A stretch of DNA of 64,000 nucleotides from Hemicordylus capensis (GCF_027244095.1 NC_069657.1:146130857-146194856); one strand, 5' to 3'. Counted from the first letter of the stretch, positions 23,971 to 43,736 are shown. A program made the numbers and translations. The notes: generated by a model not told the origin, from the letters alone.

Positions 23971-24413
23971 TGTTATGGCCTGATTCCCCGCTCAATCAAC
24001 TCGGAAGTGACACCCAAAAAGGCGGGGGGGGGGAGCGGCCCTTGTACAGCTACTGTGACGCTACTAGTTCATTCATGGGTTCGACTTGTGCCACACACCA
24101 AAAAAGTTGAAACCCCCCACCTTTCCTCTGATATAGACACTTTCTTGATCTGGTCCCAGTCTGCCTCTTAAAACCCACTGTCTGAATCCAAGCATTGTGT
24201 TCTTTAGACTACCAGCATCTGTAGTCATAGAATTTCAGTGTAAGAAGGGACCTTGGAAGTTTTCTAATCCAACCTCCTCAGAATAGGAAACTGTATTGAT
24301 CTATTTTTTCTGCTTAGGCTTTACATAAGTCTCTTCCACTCCTTATTTTTCCATGACATAGTCTCTGCTTTAAAATAGCAAAAAACAAACCCCCTTTGTA
24401 AATTATATTTTGT

Positions 24414-24583
24414 GTAAAGGTAAAGCGTGCCGTCAAGTTGATTTTGACTCCTGGCACCCAGAAAGCCCTGCTGTTATTTTTGGTAGAATACAGGAGGGGT
24501 TTACCGTTGCCTCCTCCCACACAGTATGAGATTATGCCTTTCAGCATCTTCCTATATTGCTGCTGCCTGATATAGTGTACCAG
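24414..24583 (-). mobile_element. tRNA-derived SINE (CCGGTTCGAATCCC family), 5'-truncated
   Basis: It shows the minus-strand body and tail (GTGCCGTCAAGTTGATTTTG; CAGCATCTTCCTATATTGCT) but lacks the tRNA head. Confidence 0.7.
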
Positions 24584-24599
24584 TTCCTATTTCAAAATG

Positions 24600-27500
24600 T
24601 CAATCAGAATGATGTAATCATGTGGAGAACATAATGAGGCTGATGTTTAAAGACCCTAATTCCACACTATTTGTGGCCTATAATAGATGGTCCATAGCTA
24701 CAGTCAAAACCCTGACATTTGGCAAGCATAGGTTCCTCCCATCTCAAGATCACTTTATATTATTACATGGGAGAAACAATTCAGTAGTACCTGACTTTCA
24801 AAACACACATTTATCTCTTGTATATGCTATGGTTTAGTATTTGCATGTTAGAATCATAACATTGCAGCCTTCAGTCAGAAACAGCTTGTAATGAACAGTA
24901 TGGCACATGTTCCAAAAGGGGATGTGGCCCATGTATACAGACATCTAAAGAAACAACCACCAATTGTTATGAGCATTGGAAGTCACCTTGAGGAGGTTTA
25001 TTGTGGAATCAAAAGGCAGGGCATACATATTTTGTTAAAATATATATATCCATCATGTATACTTTGGTATAAGGATGTTCTGCCTTATACAAGGTCAAGC
25101 CATCAGTCCATGTCACCCAGTACTGCTAGTCCTGTCCTTTGCATGCTGCAGTTTCCCAAGGTATCAGAAGAGGCCTTTCCCAGCCTTAGCACTTGAGATT
25201 GTTTAACTGGAATTGCCAGCCATTTAACTCAAGACCTATATGCTTAACACCATGATAGGGTATCCATCTCTCAGGTAATTTACCACCCTAACATATCATG
25301 CCTTAAGTACAACTTAGTTTTGTACCTTTTATTTTATTGTTAGTTAACTGTATGGAATTTGAAAATCTGAGGTTTGTCCAGATGGATAGGAAGTGCCTGC
25401 CCTGGTGCTATGTTGAAGTGAACTGCATACTTATCTTGGCTTAATGAAAAACAGTGAAATTCTGTTTCGGCCATGAATTCATAAGGTGCTCTTGCGGGGG
25501 AAATGCTGACAGGTTTTACAGGACTTCTGAGATAGTATGTGAAGTGCTCTGCACATGGTAAAAACTGTTTTTCCAGTTGGTGAGTTATACCATTTTCTTG
25601 TTGTTTGTGCTTTTCCTCCTAAAAGTTAAGAACACACTCAGAGAGAGAGAAAGGGTAACCACAAGATGCAGAAGAGGATAACGTTCCTTTATTTTTGATA
25701 GATTAGAACAAATGTTGGTAAGTGTGGCTTTTTCTCTCTTGCATGCCAAGCTGCACCTGCAAAAATCTATTTAAAAAAATACAGGCACCCTGCTTTCCTT
25801 TGCATCCAGTCACCCTTAAGAGGAGAAATACTGGCCTATGTACAAAAACAAATATTGAAGTAGGTCTAACAATGCATTTTGAGATTTGAAAATGTTAATG
25901 ACCGCTATCCTAAATAAATTATTAGAATGGCAAGTAGTGTTAATTTGGGCACTTGTAGCATTTGTTATTAGAGAGAACACTAGCTATAGCGTTAAAGCTA
26001 GCATTGGAAGGCCCTGGGGCTACTGCTGTAGTTGCTGGCAGTCCATCCAGTGCTAGGCTGGCCTTGGAACTAATATTGTGAATCCCAGTCAAGTCATTTT
26101 TCATGCTCAGAATTATTCCAACCCAGAAATGGCAGAAGCTGAAACCTCTGGACAAACTTTATTCACAGAAGCTCTTCTACACCATAGGAAATACATCCCT
26201 CCCCCCACCCCCCGGCCAGGAATTGTAAGCATCATGTTGTCCATTAACTAGGGTGCTCACATCTGATGCTGCTGCCTGTGGATAGGGAAAGTGCTATCTC
26301 TGAGTTCTTAGTAAAAGCTTTTATGAACATGTATTGCCCACTCCCAAAGTTGTGTATCCTCCCTCTTCACTGTATGCATGTTAATTAAAGACCAGGTAGT
26401 TTGGACTTCACCCTGCATACAGCTTAGACTATATTAGAAGCTACAGTACATGGCCATCTTGATTTAAACAGCTACATGGCTAGAAACTCGTTTGTCTTGG
26501 AGCCCTGCTCAGCAGCAGCTACACAATCTTTAAGTTTATTTTCTCCAGCAGAAAAACATTGAATGGACTCTTGACTTCCTTCCCACCCCCAATCTTTGGT
26601 AGGTTCAGTTATACTGATTCATTCTCACTAAAAATATATCAGATGGGGGAGGGGATACATGGGTAAGGACAGCTAATGTTCAGAAGAATTTCCATGTTTC
26701 TGGAGGTACACAACCAGCACACTGCAATCTGTCCCTCCTGAGCTGGACTGTGGAGACGACTATCATAATTCAACACATCCTCAGTGACATTCAGTTCCTC
26801 CCTTTCCATAGTAGCTCCTTTCAGCTGTCAAATCTATTTCACCGAAAGCTTTCTGTTGTTTACAGGAGAGGGTGTGCCTGCTCCCAAGAAAGAGAAAGAG
26901 CAAATGCTTAGGGGAAGAATTTGAGTTTTGCAGACTATTATGAAGTTGTAAGGGAATAGGTCACACAAATGTCTTATGAGTTAGAATTTATTGAGCAATC
27001 TATAGAAGCAATAATGGTGATCCTATTAACATTCTATCTATGATAGTGCATCAGCAGGCCCTTGCATTGTGAGGAGATCCCCCTCATAAATGTATCTTGA
27101 TCTTGCTGATAGAAAGATTTGATGTTTTTGTTTGCCTTGTACCCACTATTCTTTCATTCAGACCTTTCCTATATCCACCCCCAGTAAACATCTTGTTTTC
27201 AAAGTGTAAGTGGCTTTATCAGTGCTAACTGATAATCAGAGTAAGAAATTGAGTCCTACTGTTTCATAGAGCAAGTGTCACTTAACATATTCCTAGCAGC
27301 TCTGTGAACCAGTTTGTAGCAGGCTCTCCATTAAAACAGAAAGAGCAGCTGCTTTGACTCTTAAACTGAGAACAGAATGCTGCAAATGAGACAAACTCAT
27401 GCTGGTCATTTTGGATTTGTCTTTAACAGCTAGAGTGCCCTTTGTTTCTTGAAGGCTGCTTAATCCATCAGAATTCAGAAAGAGTACAACCCACTCCTGA

Positions 27501-28190
27501 GAAGCCTGCTGGAGCCCCTTCAGTCCAAGTACAACATAGCACATCAACATGAAGAAAAGGAAAGCCAACCCTATGAATCAAGAGCTGGGCTACATAACAT
27601 TGATCAGAGTACACTACCTCCAAAAAGGCAGACAAGATCTCACTAGGACTGAATAAAATATCTGAAAGGGGTCAAGGAGCAAGTACTGATTTCCCAAATG
27701 AATATTTTTTAATATGCTGAATGCAAGACCCTCCTGAACCCATTAAGGTTGACACAAATGTCCCGACAAGATGCTCACTGCAGAGGATACCTGCTAATTC
27801 CCAAGGATCCCATCTTTTTACCAGAGCAACCTTTTTCTATTCTCTTGAAAACCAATTCAAACATTCAGAACACACTTGTGCTACTTGTCTCCTGAAGCAA
27901 TCAGAATGCAAGTGGAGAGAGAGGAGATGCAGAAGAACGGAGTTGGATTCCCCTCTGTCTGTCTCTCCCCTGACCTGCCATACATCACCTCTTCCTAGCC
28001 AATATCCTTACAGTGCCCCTTAAGTTCCCCCCAGGTACAGTAACTGGAACTCTCAAATTGAAAAGAAAAAGGTGGTGGGCCTCACAGGCTGGGCTGAGGG
28101 AGAAAACAAGGATGACTGTGCATTCTATCTATTTCCAACAGGCTTGGCTATAAGCCTTCCTCAAGACACAGGGACACAGACAATGGGTGC
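24600..28190. other. Intergenic region between NDUFS8 and TCIRG1, no gene recognised
   Basis: About 3.6 kb with little recognisable repeat content. A minus-strand AATAAA occurs at 26158-26163. Open frames (for example 27721-28023) have no motif I know. An unspliced or non-coding transcript cannot be excluded. Confidence 0.45.
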
Positions 28191-28196
28191 ATGCCC

Positions 28197-28202
28197 TTTA
28201 TT
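28197..28202 (-). terminator. NDUFS8 polyadenylation signal AATAAA
   Basis: TTTATT on the plus strand reads AATAAA on the minus strand, 63 bp after the stop codon. This fits a very short 3' UTR. Confidence 0.8.
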
Positions 28203-28264
28203 GCAGGCTTGGCTTCGGCTGAACTGGCTGGTTAGGATGTGTGATGGTTGAGGTAAGTACACCA

Positions 28265-35301
<7,037 letters not shown>

Positions 35302-35644
35302 TTTCAACTTGAACTGAGGATTCCTCTGCAAAGTGGGTAAGAGAGGAAAGAAACAAAAATATGCATATATAAATTACAAGTAGTTACCCGAATTAGATCC
35401 GTTAGCAAAATCCCAGGAGTACTGTAAAACTTCCTATTATGACCAATGAAAACCTCATAAAATGATAAGGATGCTTTAGTGTTCACTAGAATTGTTCTTC
35501 AGGCTGGAGATTAACCAAAAAGCAGGGCGGGGGGAGTGTGTGTTTTTTGGCACATTGAACAAGTTACATCTACAGTTTGTAAGTTTTGCGTTAGAGCAGG
35601 AAAGCAGTTATGCAGACTAGGACTAGAATCCTATACCCTGGGCA

Positions 35645-35862
35645 CAGGCGAAGTGTGCCGTCAAGTCGATTTTGACTCCTGGAGCCCACAGAGCCCTGTG
35701 TTTTTTTCCTTTGGTTTACCATTGCCTCCTCCCGCGCAGTATGAGCGGATGTCTTTCAGTATCTTCCTATATCGCTGCTGCCCGATATAGTACCAGTGGG
35801 GATTCGAACAGGCAACCCTTCTGTTTGTTAGCCAGACATTTCCCCGCTGCACCCCTTAAGGT
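35645..35862 (-). mobile_element. tRNA-derived SINE (CCGGTTCGAATCCC family)
   Basis: Minus-strand copy: GTGCCGTCAAGTCGATTTTG at the tail and GGGGATTCGAACAGGCAACC at the tRNA-like head. It lies just upstream of the NDUFS8 ATG exon. Confidence 0.75.
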
Positions 35863-36089
35863 TGGCATAATAGTTGGCACCATTTAATACAGCGAGACTT
35901 ACTTCTGAGTAGACATGCTAAGAATAGCTTTCAGAGCTCACATTCTTATTCCCTCCCCGCTGGGCCGCCTTACTCAGTCTCCTCATACCGCAGCAGTCAA
36001 TTCGAACGCTTACTGTATTCCGAACGCTGCTCACACTCAGGCAACCCAAAGACACAGCACGAGACGAAAAGCTACATAGCACAGAGATA

Positions 36090-36700
36090 GAACTCACAGG
36101 GGACCTCCTGGTCTTCCACCTATTGGGCGGGGCTAACCCGGCCCGGTCACAGCACAGGACAGAGATAGTGCGCGTGCGCATCCATAGGCACCGCCTACTC
36201 GCCCGCAAAAGCTTGCCAGGAGCATGCGCCGTCACCACCCAGATATTATTGCTCATGCGCAACAGGGTGCCCTTTGCATGCTCCTGTGAAGGTCCCAGCA
36301 CCCAGCTATTACTAAAGCTTCTACCCCCCTCCCCTCGGCTCTGGGGGAAATCGTCAGGAACATGGGGGAGAAACCGGAGCGCGCCCAGTCTAACATCGCG
36401 GAGAGTCCAGAAGGGCACAAAGGACTCACCCGCGAAAGCGGCGGCGACAGCAGACTGAGAACAGCACGCTCTGCTCCCGAGCGGCTGTAGAGGGAGTAAC
36501 AACTGGGGCCAATCGCTACTTGACTGAACACTCATTGGCTGAAGGTGCCCAGCGAGAGGCGGGACCTTTTCTCTGCTTGGATAGAGCGATAGGAAACAGT
36601 GGGCGGTTAGGGCGAGGGCTGGGTGCGGATGATATTCCGGACAACATTCGGTGTGATTGGCTGCGAACAAACTTGAAGTTTACGTGGATTGGCGGAGATA
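36090..36700 (-). promoter_or_regulatory. NDUFS8 CpG-rich promoter with candidate first exons, NRF-1-like and CCAAT motifs
   Basis: The block is rich in CpG and lies just upstream of the first coding exon. Two minus-strand donors could end a non-coding exon 1: GTGAGTT after 36098 and GTGAGTC after 36430. TGCGCGTGCGCA at 36169-36180 fits the NRF-1 consensus when read on the minus strand. ATTGG (minus-strand CCAAT) occurs at 36534-36538, 36656-36660 and near 36687. NRF-1 sites are well known in nuclear genes for respiratory subunits. Which donor is used cannot be told from sequence alone. Confidence 0.65.
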
Positions 36701-37779
36701 ATGTAATGACGGTTCGTAGAATGCTGTGGATATGTTGCAGTCTTTCTCCTTTCTGCTGCTTTGGAAGTCTGACATAAGTTACAGTGCGGTGTTCTGTTTG
36801 ACATGTATCCTTGTAGATTCTGACAGCGGCAGACCATCGCAGTGAGACACACAGGAAAGCTGGGCCGTTTTAGTTTGTGAGCCATTTTATTTAATTATTT
36901 ATATCTATGTAAACTGCTTTGGTAACTTTTGTTGAAAAGCGGTATATAAGTAGTCATTGTAGTGTAGCAGCAGTAGTATTGATGTGAATAATTACTTCAT
37001 TTCAACAAATATTTGTCTTATGAAAGACTGACTTCCATGTTTGAATGGCTGTGGATCTAACCTCCAAAAACATTCATATACTTTCAGTGCAATCCTTTTC
37101 AGTGGGATCAGATATATTCAGCTAGGAGTCATTAAGTGTGATGATGCTAGTATCGGGGATCAGCATCATCATGGGTAAGTGATGAGCCCCTAATACCTGC
37201 TACCAACTCCTGACCTGCCACGGTGCAGCTGTGATCAGCACCACCTGCCTGCTTTCTGTGGGCGATTAGGCCCCATCCAAACCCACCCCTTCCTTGGAAC
37301 AAGTAGACAAGTGAGTGGTGATAGGAGCTAAAGCAGTTGCCACTCACTTGGTAGTGGTTGCTGGTAGCCATTACTCCCTGTTCTCTGAGTGAACAATCTG
37401 CAACAGTGATGATCAACAGCTGCTGCTACCACCTGCACCTGATTAGATGCAGAAAAGGATGCACAGTTGCTGCTACCACATGTAGCAATTCAGAAATCAT
37501 TGTGCCCAGAGCCCCCCAAAACCTAGAGCTGTCTGATCTATGTGCACATCAATTGGCCCTGAAAACTAGGTAAAGTGAGAGGGGGGACCAGAAGTTAAAA
37601 GATGAGCATTCTCCTTACTCCAGAACCACTTTGTCATGTAAAACAGGACTTGACAAATGCCAGGGGCCAGGGAGCCTATTCAGGGGCCAGGGAGCCTAAC
37701 CATGGCGCCCATTCAACGGTGGAGTTATTTAATAAAATCTTTATTTGTCCCAAGCAGTCCTGGTTCGGTTCTGTTTCTG

Positions 37780-38232
37780 TTACTTAAAGTTGTGCCATTG
37801 AGTTGGTGTTGACTCCTGGTGACCACAGAGCCCTGTGGTTTTTCTTTACAGGAGGGGTTTACCATTGCCATCTCCTGTGCAGTATGAGATAGCAATAGCA
37901 CTTACATTTATATACCGCTCTATAGCCGGAGCTCTCTAAGCGGTTTACAATGATTTAGCATATTGCCCCCAACATTCTGGGTACTCATTTTACCGACCTC
38001 GGAAGGATGGAAGGCTGAGTCAACCTTGAGCCCCTGGTCAGGATCGAACTTGTAACCTTCTGGTTACAGGGCGGCAGTTTTACCACTGCGCCACCAGGGG
38101 CTCATATGATGCCTTTCAGTATCTTCCTATATCGCTGCTGCCCGATATAGGTGTTTCCCATACCAGCAGGTATTCAAACCAGCAATCTCTTGCTCTCCAG
38201 GCAAGTTACTTCCCCAATGCACCATTAGGTGG
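37780..38232 (-). mobile_element. tRNA-derived SINE interrupted by a Sauria SINE
   Basis: The two halves, 37780-37890 and 38104-38232, together form one minus-strand copy of the CCGGTTCGAATCCC family. The break is filled by the Sauria SINE at 37891-38103. Confidence 0.75.
37891..38103 (-). mobile_element. Sauria SINE
   Basis: On the minus strand it starts GAGCCCCTGGTGGCGCAGTG, has the B-box GTTCGATCC, then GGTTGACTCAGCCTTCCATC, CCGAGGTCGGTAAAATGAG and ends GCGGTATATAAATGTAAGTG. This matches the squamate Sauria SINE as I remember it. It is inserted in another SINE. Confidence 0.8.
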
Positions 38233-38572
38233 CTTATTAAGGAGATAAAGATTTATACTTATAAAGGAGATAAAGAGAAGCCTATTTAAGCCTTCTCTAC
38301 AGTGTCTGTCACTAAGTCTGGTAATTTTGTCACGTGCCTATTGTCTGGCTCCTAAATTTTTGGGCTGATTTCCTAGACCCAAGGAAGATTTGCCAAGCCT
38401 GATGTAAAGGTTACCAAATGAGGCATGCTCCTTACTAGTTTCTCTCTTTGTTCACACTTTACTGTCCCTTCTTAGTCAGCTCAATATTGACGTTAGGGTG
38501 GCAGCATGGTGCAGGGGGGAACTGTGTGACCCATTAGCATTATCACAGCAGCCATCCAATAGGTGCCCATGA

Positions 38573-38864
38573 ATAGGAACATAGGAAGCTGCCATATACT
38601 GAGTCAGACCATTGGTCTATCTAGCTCAGTATTGTCTACACAGACTGGCAGTGGCTTCTCTAAGGTTGCAAGCAGGAATCTCTCACAGCCCTATCTTGGA
38701 TAAGCCAGAGAGGGAACTTGAATCCTTCTGCTCTTCCCAGAGCAACTCCATCCCCTGAGGAGAATATCTTACAGTATCCGCATGTGCTTTCCCATTCAAA
38801 TGCAACCATTTGCTTAGCTAGTGGGACAGGTCATGCTTGCTACCACAAGACCAGCTCTCCTCTC
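38573..38864 (-). mobile_element. Compound 5S/tRNA-type SINE
   Basis: Minus-strand copy from GGAACATAGGAAGCTGCC to CCACAAGACCAGCTCTCCTC. The 5S-like part (38800-38830) is decayed. Confidence 0.75.
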
Positions 38865-39479
38865 ACATTGCAGAATGCAATCCTAATTGCAATGCCTCTG
38901 TGAATGGAGGAAAAACAGTGGTTTTTCCTCAGTTCACTCAAGCTACCCTCAAAAGTTGTAGTATGAGTGCTGGGACAGTGTGATAACCCCATAACAAAGA
39001 CTTCCTTGAGGGAAGCAGGTATCGGATGGCAGCAGCTGAGTAATAGCTGCACGCCTGTTGCCCTATGAACAGCATATGGAAGGATTGCAAGGGATATAAC
39101 CCACTTGAATACAAAGAGGTTTGCTAACTGGAAAAGCCAAAGCTTTCCCTCCTTATGGACTGTGGATATCTGAGTGGCTAGCTCTGGTGAAAAATGAAAG
39201 CATGCTATATTTTAAAAAGTAATCTGACTATCCTTGACAGCCATTTTTGGCCAACTTTGCTTAGGAAAGTCTTGCTCCTGGCTGATGCTTCCTTTTGTGT
39301 TTTCCACTCCAATGTGTACTACTTGTCCCTTTTGAACTTGTAAATGTGTTTCAGTGGAATTTTGTCCTTAAAGCTTACCAATGTGCTGGCAGTGCTGACT
39401 TAAGGCACTTGACTTAGGACACATCATACCTCATGATCTGAGAAGTGAACCACAAGATTTCTTGCATTGTTTCTGAAGA

Positions 39480-39545
39480 TGTTGTTGTAAGCCACCCAGA
39501 GATGAACATTTGGGGCAGTGTACAAATATAATAAATAAATAGAAT
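39480..39545 (+). mobile_element. LINE 3' tail fragment
   Basis: GTTGTAAGCCACCCAGAGAT with GGGGCAGTGTACAAATATAA and TAAATAAAT is a typical L2/CR1-type 3' end. Confidence 0.5.
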
Positions 39546-39789
39546 AAAATAGATGCTAGTGCACAACACTCTGATCATGTGCAGCTGGCACAACAGCTGG
39601 AGGTCATCCCCACTTGTATACTGGCAAACTAGGATTTATTTTCTGTGCAGAGATGGTTGAAATTGGAACTTCAAGAACCCTATGCAGTAGGGAATTGGTG
39701 TGTGGTCAACCCTCCATGAGTGAACTAAACTAAATGAGTTGGTGTTCACCAACTCCATGGTGAACATGGTGGCTCAGCAGCTGTATGGC

Positions 39790-41930
39790 TATTGCTTAGT
39801 TTCACAAGGATTTTATTTATTTGTTGTTCAGTTTTTATACTGCTTTTCATAATGCATCTCAAAGCAGTTTACAAAAGTATAAAATACAATAAAATTCCAG
39901 AAATGTTACATTTAAAACATTAGAATCAGTGAAATAGTTTTTAAAAAACCCCATAAAAAATCATAACCAAAAAACTACAGTTAAAAAGACAAACAGAAGC
40001 AGGAAAGCTGAGACACCCGGCAGCCCCTAAGGGGTAAAAGCCTGAACAAATAAAAGGGTTGGTGTTTTTTTAAAGCCACAAATGTCAAGGAGCAGATATT
40101 CACTGGGAGAGCATTCCAGAGCCTAGGGGCAACAAGAAAGAAAGCCCTGTCCTGTGTGCATGACAATTTAGCCTCTCTCAATGTTGGCACATGGAGCAAA
40201 GGCCCCTCTGACAATCTTGTTGGGTGGGCAGAAACTCTTGGGAGCAGGTGGTCCTTCAGCTATCCAGGCCCCAAACTATGAAGGGCTTTAAAGGTAATAA
40301 CTAGCACCTTGAATTGGATCTGGAAATAAATTGGCAACCAGTGCAGCTCTTTCAAAATAGGTGTAGAGCTGAGTGTCATCTGCATATTGATAATACTTCA
40401 GTCCAACCCTCCTGATCACCTCTCCTGGCAGCTTCATATAGATGTTAAACAGCATGGGGGACAATACTGAGCTTTGCGGGAGCCCAGAGGCCAAGGAGTC
40501 GGGCAGAAGTCCTCCAGCACCACCTTCTGGAACCTCCCGCCAAGAAAGGTCTGGAACCACTCCAATGCACTACCCTTGATCTCTATACCTGAAAGGTGGT
40601 CCAGAAGGATCAACGGTATCAAATGCCACTGAGAGGTCCAGCAGAACCAAGAGGGACACACATTTCCCCTGTCTAGTTCCTGGTGTAGGTCATCTACCAG
40701 GGCGACCAAGGCAGCTTCTGTCCCAAACCCAGGATAAAAGCCAGATTGAAAAGGGTTTAGATAATCCGTATAATCCAAGACCCTTTGCAGCTGCACAGAC
40801 ACCACATACTCTAACACCTTGCTAAAAAGGGGATGATTTGAAACAGGCAGATTTTTATCAAAATTGGTAGAATCAAGGGAGGACTTCTTAAATAGTGGTC
40901 TTACCACTGCCTGCTTGAGGCTCGATGGTGTCTTGCCCTCCCTTAGTGAAGCATTAATAATTGGCTCCAACCACCTACCTGTACCTTCCATGATAGATTT
41001 TACTAGCCATGAAGGGCAAGGGTCCAGAGCGCATGATGTTACCCGCAATTGGACCAGATGGTTGCCGAGGAACATCTCCTGAAACGGCCAAAATCCTGGA
41101 GTCCAAATCAGCATGGACGCGAGTGACTATCTGCAAAGTGACATGCAAACTGGTAACAGCGGGCTGCTGATGGTTCTTTCCCCTGTTACCTGGGGGCCTG
41201 TGTAAAGCAGTGACTTTGCCACACGTAACAGCTCCACTGGCCAGATGCAACGGAGGCAGAGAAAACACGCTTCTTGGCCGTCCCCACTGCCACAAAGTAG
41301 TCCCTAAAATGGGCTCTAGCCCTGTTTGGTTGGATTCATTATGAGTCTCCCTCCAACGGCCCTCTAGCCATTGTCCGAGTTGTTTCACCGCCCTAAGCTC
41401 CAATGAGAACCAGGGAGCAGAATGAGCTTCACCAAGCTGGAGAGGGCGTTTAGCAGTGACCATGTCAATAGCCCGGGCTGTTTCCACATTCCAGAGATTC
41501 ACCAGGATCTCAGCAGAGTCATCATTCTGGACATTGGAAACTCCCCCAGTGCTGTCTGGAAACTGAGTGGATCCATAAGCCTTCGGAGGGGGGGGGATGG
41601 ACCGTTCTAATTGGTCTATCACCCCTGCAGAGATTGGTCAAAGCACTGTCCATGACAAAGGAGTTATATCAAACTCCCCCACCTGCGGATCATTCAGCTC
41701 CTGGTTGAAAAAAATCAGGCCCAGCATATGTCTTGCCACATGAGTAGGACTTGATATTAATTGAGATAAACCCATGGTTGTCGTGGTGGCCATAAAGTCC
41801 TGAGCCGCTCCTATTAGGGGGCTCGGCATGAACAGTGAAGTCCCCCAAGACGAGGATTAGGATGTATTCTTTTGTTTCTCCTCCCAGCGCTTTGCCTTTG
41901 CAAAGCATCCACAAAAGGGCACTTTACTAG
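39790..41930 (-). mobile_element. L2-type LINE, endonuclease and reverse transcriptase remnants
   Basis: The minus strand reads, 5' to 3': an endonuclease piece (LGDFTVHAEPPNRSG, 41850-41800), a linker, then reverse transcriptase (VVRPLFKKSSLD, NPFQSGFYPGFGTEAALVAL, SPMLFNIYMK, YQYADDTQLY) between about 41114 and 40340, and a 3' end with [16 protein letters not shown]-like sequence. The 5' end, most of the thumb and C-terminal region are missing and several frame breaks are present, so it is dead. The catalytic YADD is still readable near 40390. Confidence 0.85.
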
Positions 41931-41964
41931 AAAGACAGCTAATTCTTAGCTATCGAGAGTTTGT

Positions 41965-42212
41965 CAATACAGTAAGGCAAAGGTAAGTTGATTTCGACTC
42001 CTGGTGCCCACAGAGCCCTGTGGTTTTCTTTGGTAGAGTACAGGAGGGGTTTACCATTGCCTCCTGCCGTGCAGTATGAGATGATCCCTTTCAGCATCTT
42101 CCTATATTGCTGCTGCCCATTATAGGTCTGGGAAACATACCAGCAGGGATTTGAACTAGCAGCTTTCTGCTTGTTAGTCAAGCATTTCCCTGCTGCGCCA
42201 CTTAAGGTGGTG
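41965..42212 (-). mobile_element. tRNA-derived SINE (CCGGTTCGAATCCC family)
   Basis: Minus-strand copy with tail AGTTGATTTCGACTCCTGG and head CTGCTGCGCCACTTAAGGTG in plus-strand terms. It abuts the 5' end of the LINE at 41930. Confidence 0.75.
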
Positions 42213-42580
42213 TCACTACAGTACCTTCTTTCTTTATACTTGTTTCTCATAGGTATCTTGTACAATGAGATCCCATGAATGTTTATTCAGAAGCCCCTCC
42301 TGAATTCAGTAGGGATTTATTCGCAACCAATCTGCATTACATTGCAATCTTAACTTTGCACAGATAAAAGCTTTGGGTAATTATAAAGTTTATATCTATA
42401 CTGCACTGATTTCCACCTGTACATTGTGCCAATGGGAATTGGACATCTTAATAACTGTGACTATCAGTACAGTTGAATGATGGGCAACTTTCTGTTGTGC
42501 AGCCCTCTGTGAGGACTCTGTCTTTCAGCCAATGGCTAGGCTTTCAGGAGCTGTATGGAATCCTTCTGTTTACTCTTAAG

Positions 42581-43736
42581 AGATTGATTGATTGATTGAT
42601 TGATTCTAATCTATCTATCTATCTTTACGACCCAAGGTCAGCATAACATAAACAAACATCTAATAACATAGGAAAATACAGTTGGAAGAAGGAAATATGT
42701 AAATTAATATCCACAGATAAATAATCAATAAAAATTATAAAATTAATCAAGAAAAACCCGCTGCCGTAACAATACTGCAATAGAACAACATTTGGCCACC
42801 TTAAAGGTGACATCTAAAGTTCTATCCACAAGAAGATAAGAAACATAAAAATCTCCTGAGCAGCCTGGGAAGGGTGTCAGAAGAGGAGTTAATAAGGAGC
42901 ATCTTAAATCTCTATATAATGGACAACGCAACAAAACATGTTGGATGGATTTGACTTCCCCCATACTACATGGGCATAATCTATCCTCCCTATAGATCCC
43001 CAGAAACCTCCCCGAGAGCACCGCTGAAGGTAGCATGTCATGTCTTGCTCTGAAAAAGGCCCTCTGGTAACACGTCATGCTCAAAGCATTCAAGTAGGCA
43101 GTAGGGCCCAAACTAGCACTGCTCAAACCCAATCTCCTTTTAGTACAATCAAGGATAAGGGAGAGTTCTTGTTGAATTTCAAAGTCCAAGAGTCTTTGCT
43201 TCAGGATCTGCCTAGCCTGGTCATAACTTAACAAGACCACGTAGTCCATAGACAGATCCAATGACACAATTTTGTCCTGAATAGCCTGGGCACAAGTGGG
43301 CTGGAATACATCAGCCAAGATAAGAGAAATCCATCCTCGAGTGGTGGTGGTGGGGGAGAGGAATATGACTTTAAGCCAATAGGTCAAAATAGACAACAAC
43401 CAGGCCCACACCTCGATCTTCAGAACACCCAAATCAAACCTTAACAATACATTGGCGATGCATCTAGGTACTCTAAGTGGAGCCCTAAGGAAGTCATTTT
43501 GAACCACACCCATAGACTTGTATGAAGGGAAAGGACCAAGTTGCGCCCCATATAATAGCTGGCTCCTAACTTTGGCCGCAAATAATTTCAAGGCGGCCAA
43601 AATGATCTCACCTCCTTTAGAATAGAAAAATCTCCGGATAGCAAGAGAACTTATCTGTGCCGTAAGAATAACTTGATCTATATGCGCCTTCCATGAACAC
43701 TGTGCTTGCAGGGTCACACCTAAATATCTATATGTA
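42581..43736 (-). mobile_element. C-terminal part of a second LINE type, 324-codon open frame
   Basis: The minus-strand frame 43717-42743 is open for 324 codons: SWKAHIDQVILTAQISSLAI, FAAKVRSQLLYGAQLG, LSMTCYQRAFFRARHDMLPS, and a CxC...H...C motif in CPCSMGEVKSIQHVLLRCP. Such a post-RT region with a terminal zinc-knuckle-like motif is found in several non-LTR clades. The 3' end carries (GATT)n and (ATCT)n tandem units at 42583-42625. It differs from the L2 copies nearby; the clade (Vingi/I-like, R4 or other) is not settled. Confidence 0.7.
42583..42626 (+). repeat. (GATT)n and (ATCT)n tandem repeats
   Basis: Five GATT units then three to four ATCT units at the 3' end of the LINE fragment, perhaps its own tail. 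Confidence 0.8.

Noticed and set aside
23904-24110. Poly-alanine frame
   Set aside because: It is produced by the CTG repeat; no gene context.
27721-28023. 100-codon frame downstream of NDUFS8
   Set aside because: No recognised motif and composition like random sequence; not listed as a gene.
36123-36670. Frames of up to 250 codons over the NDUFS8 promoter
   Set aside because: They are explained by GC richness; the region looks like a promoter and untranslated exon.
37640-37770. Possible LTR end (CAGGGGCCAGGGAGCCT repeat, then AATAAAATCTTTATTTGTCC)
   Set aside because: Only a short tandem repeat and an A/T-rich signal are visible, too little to support an element.
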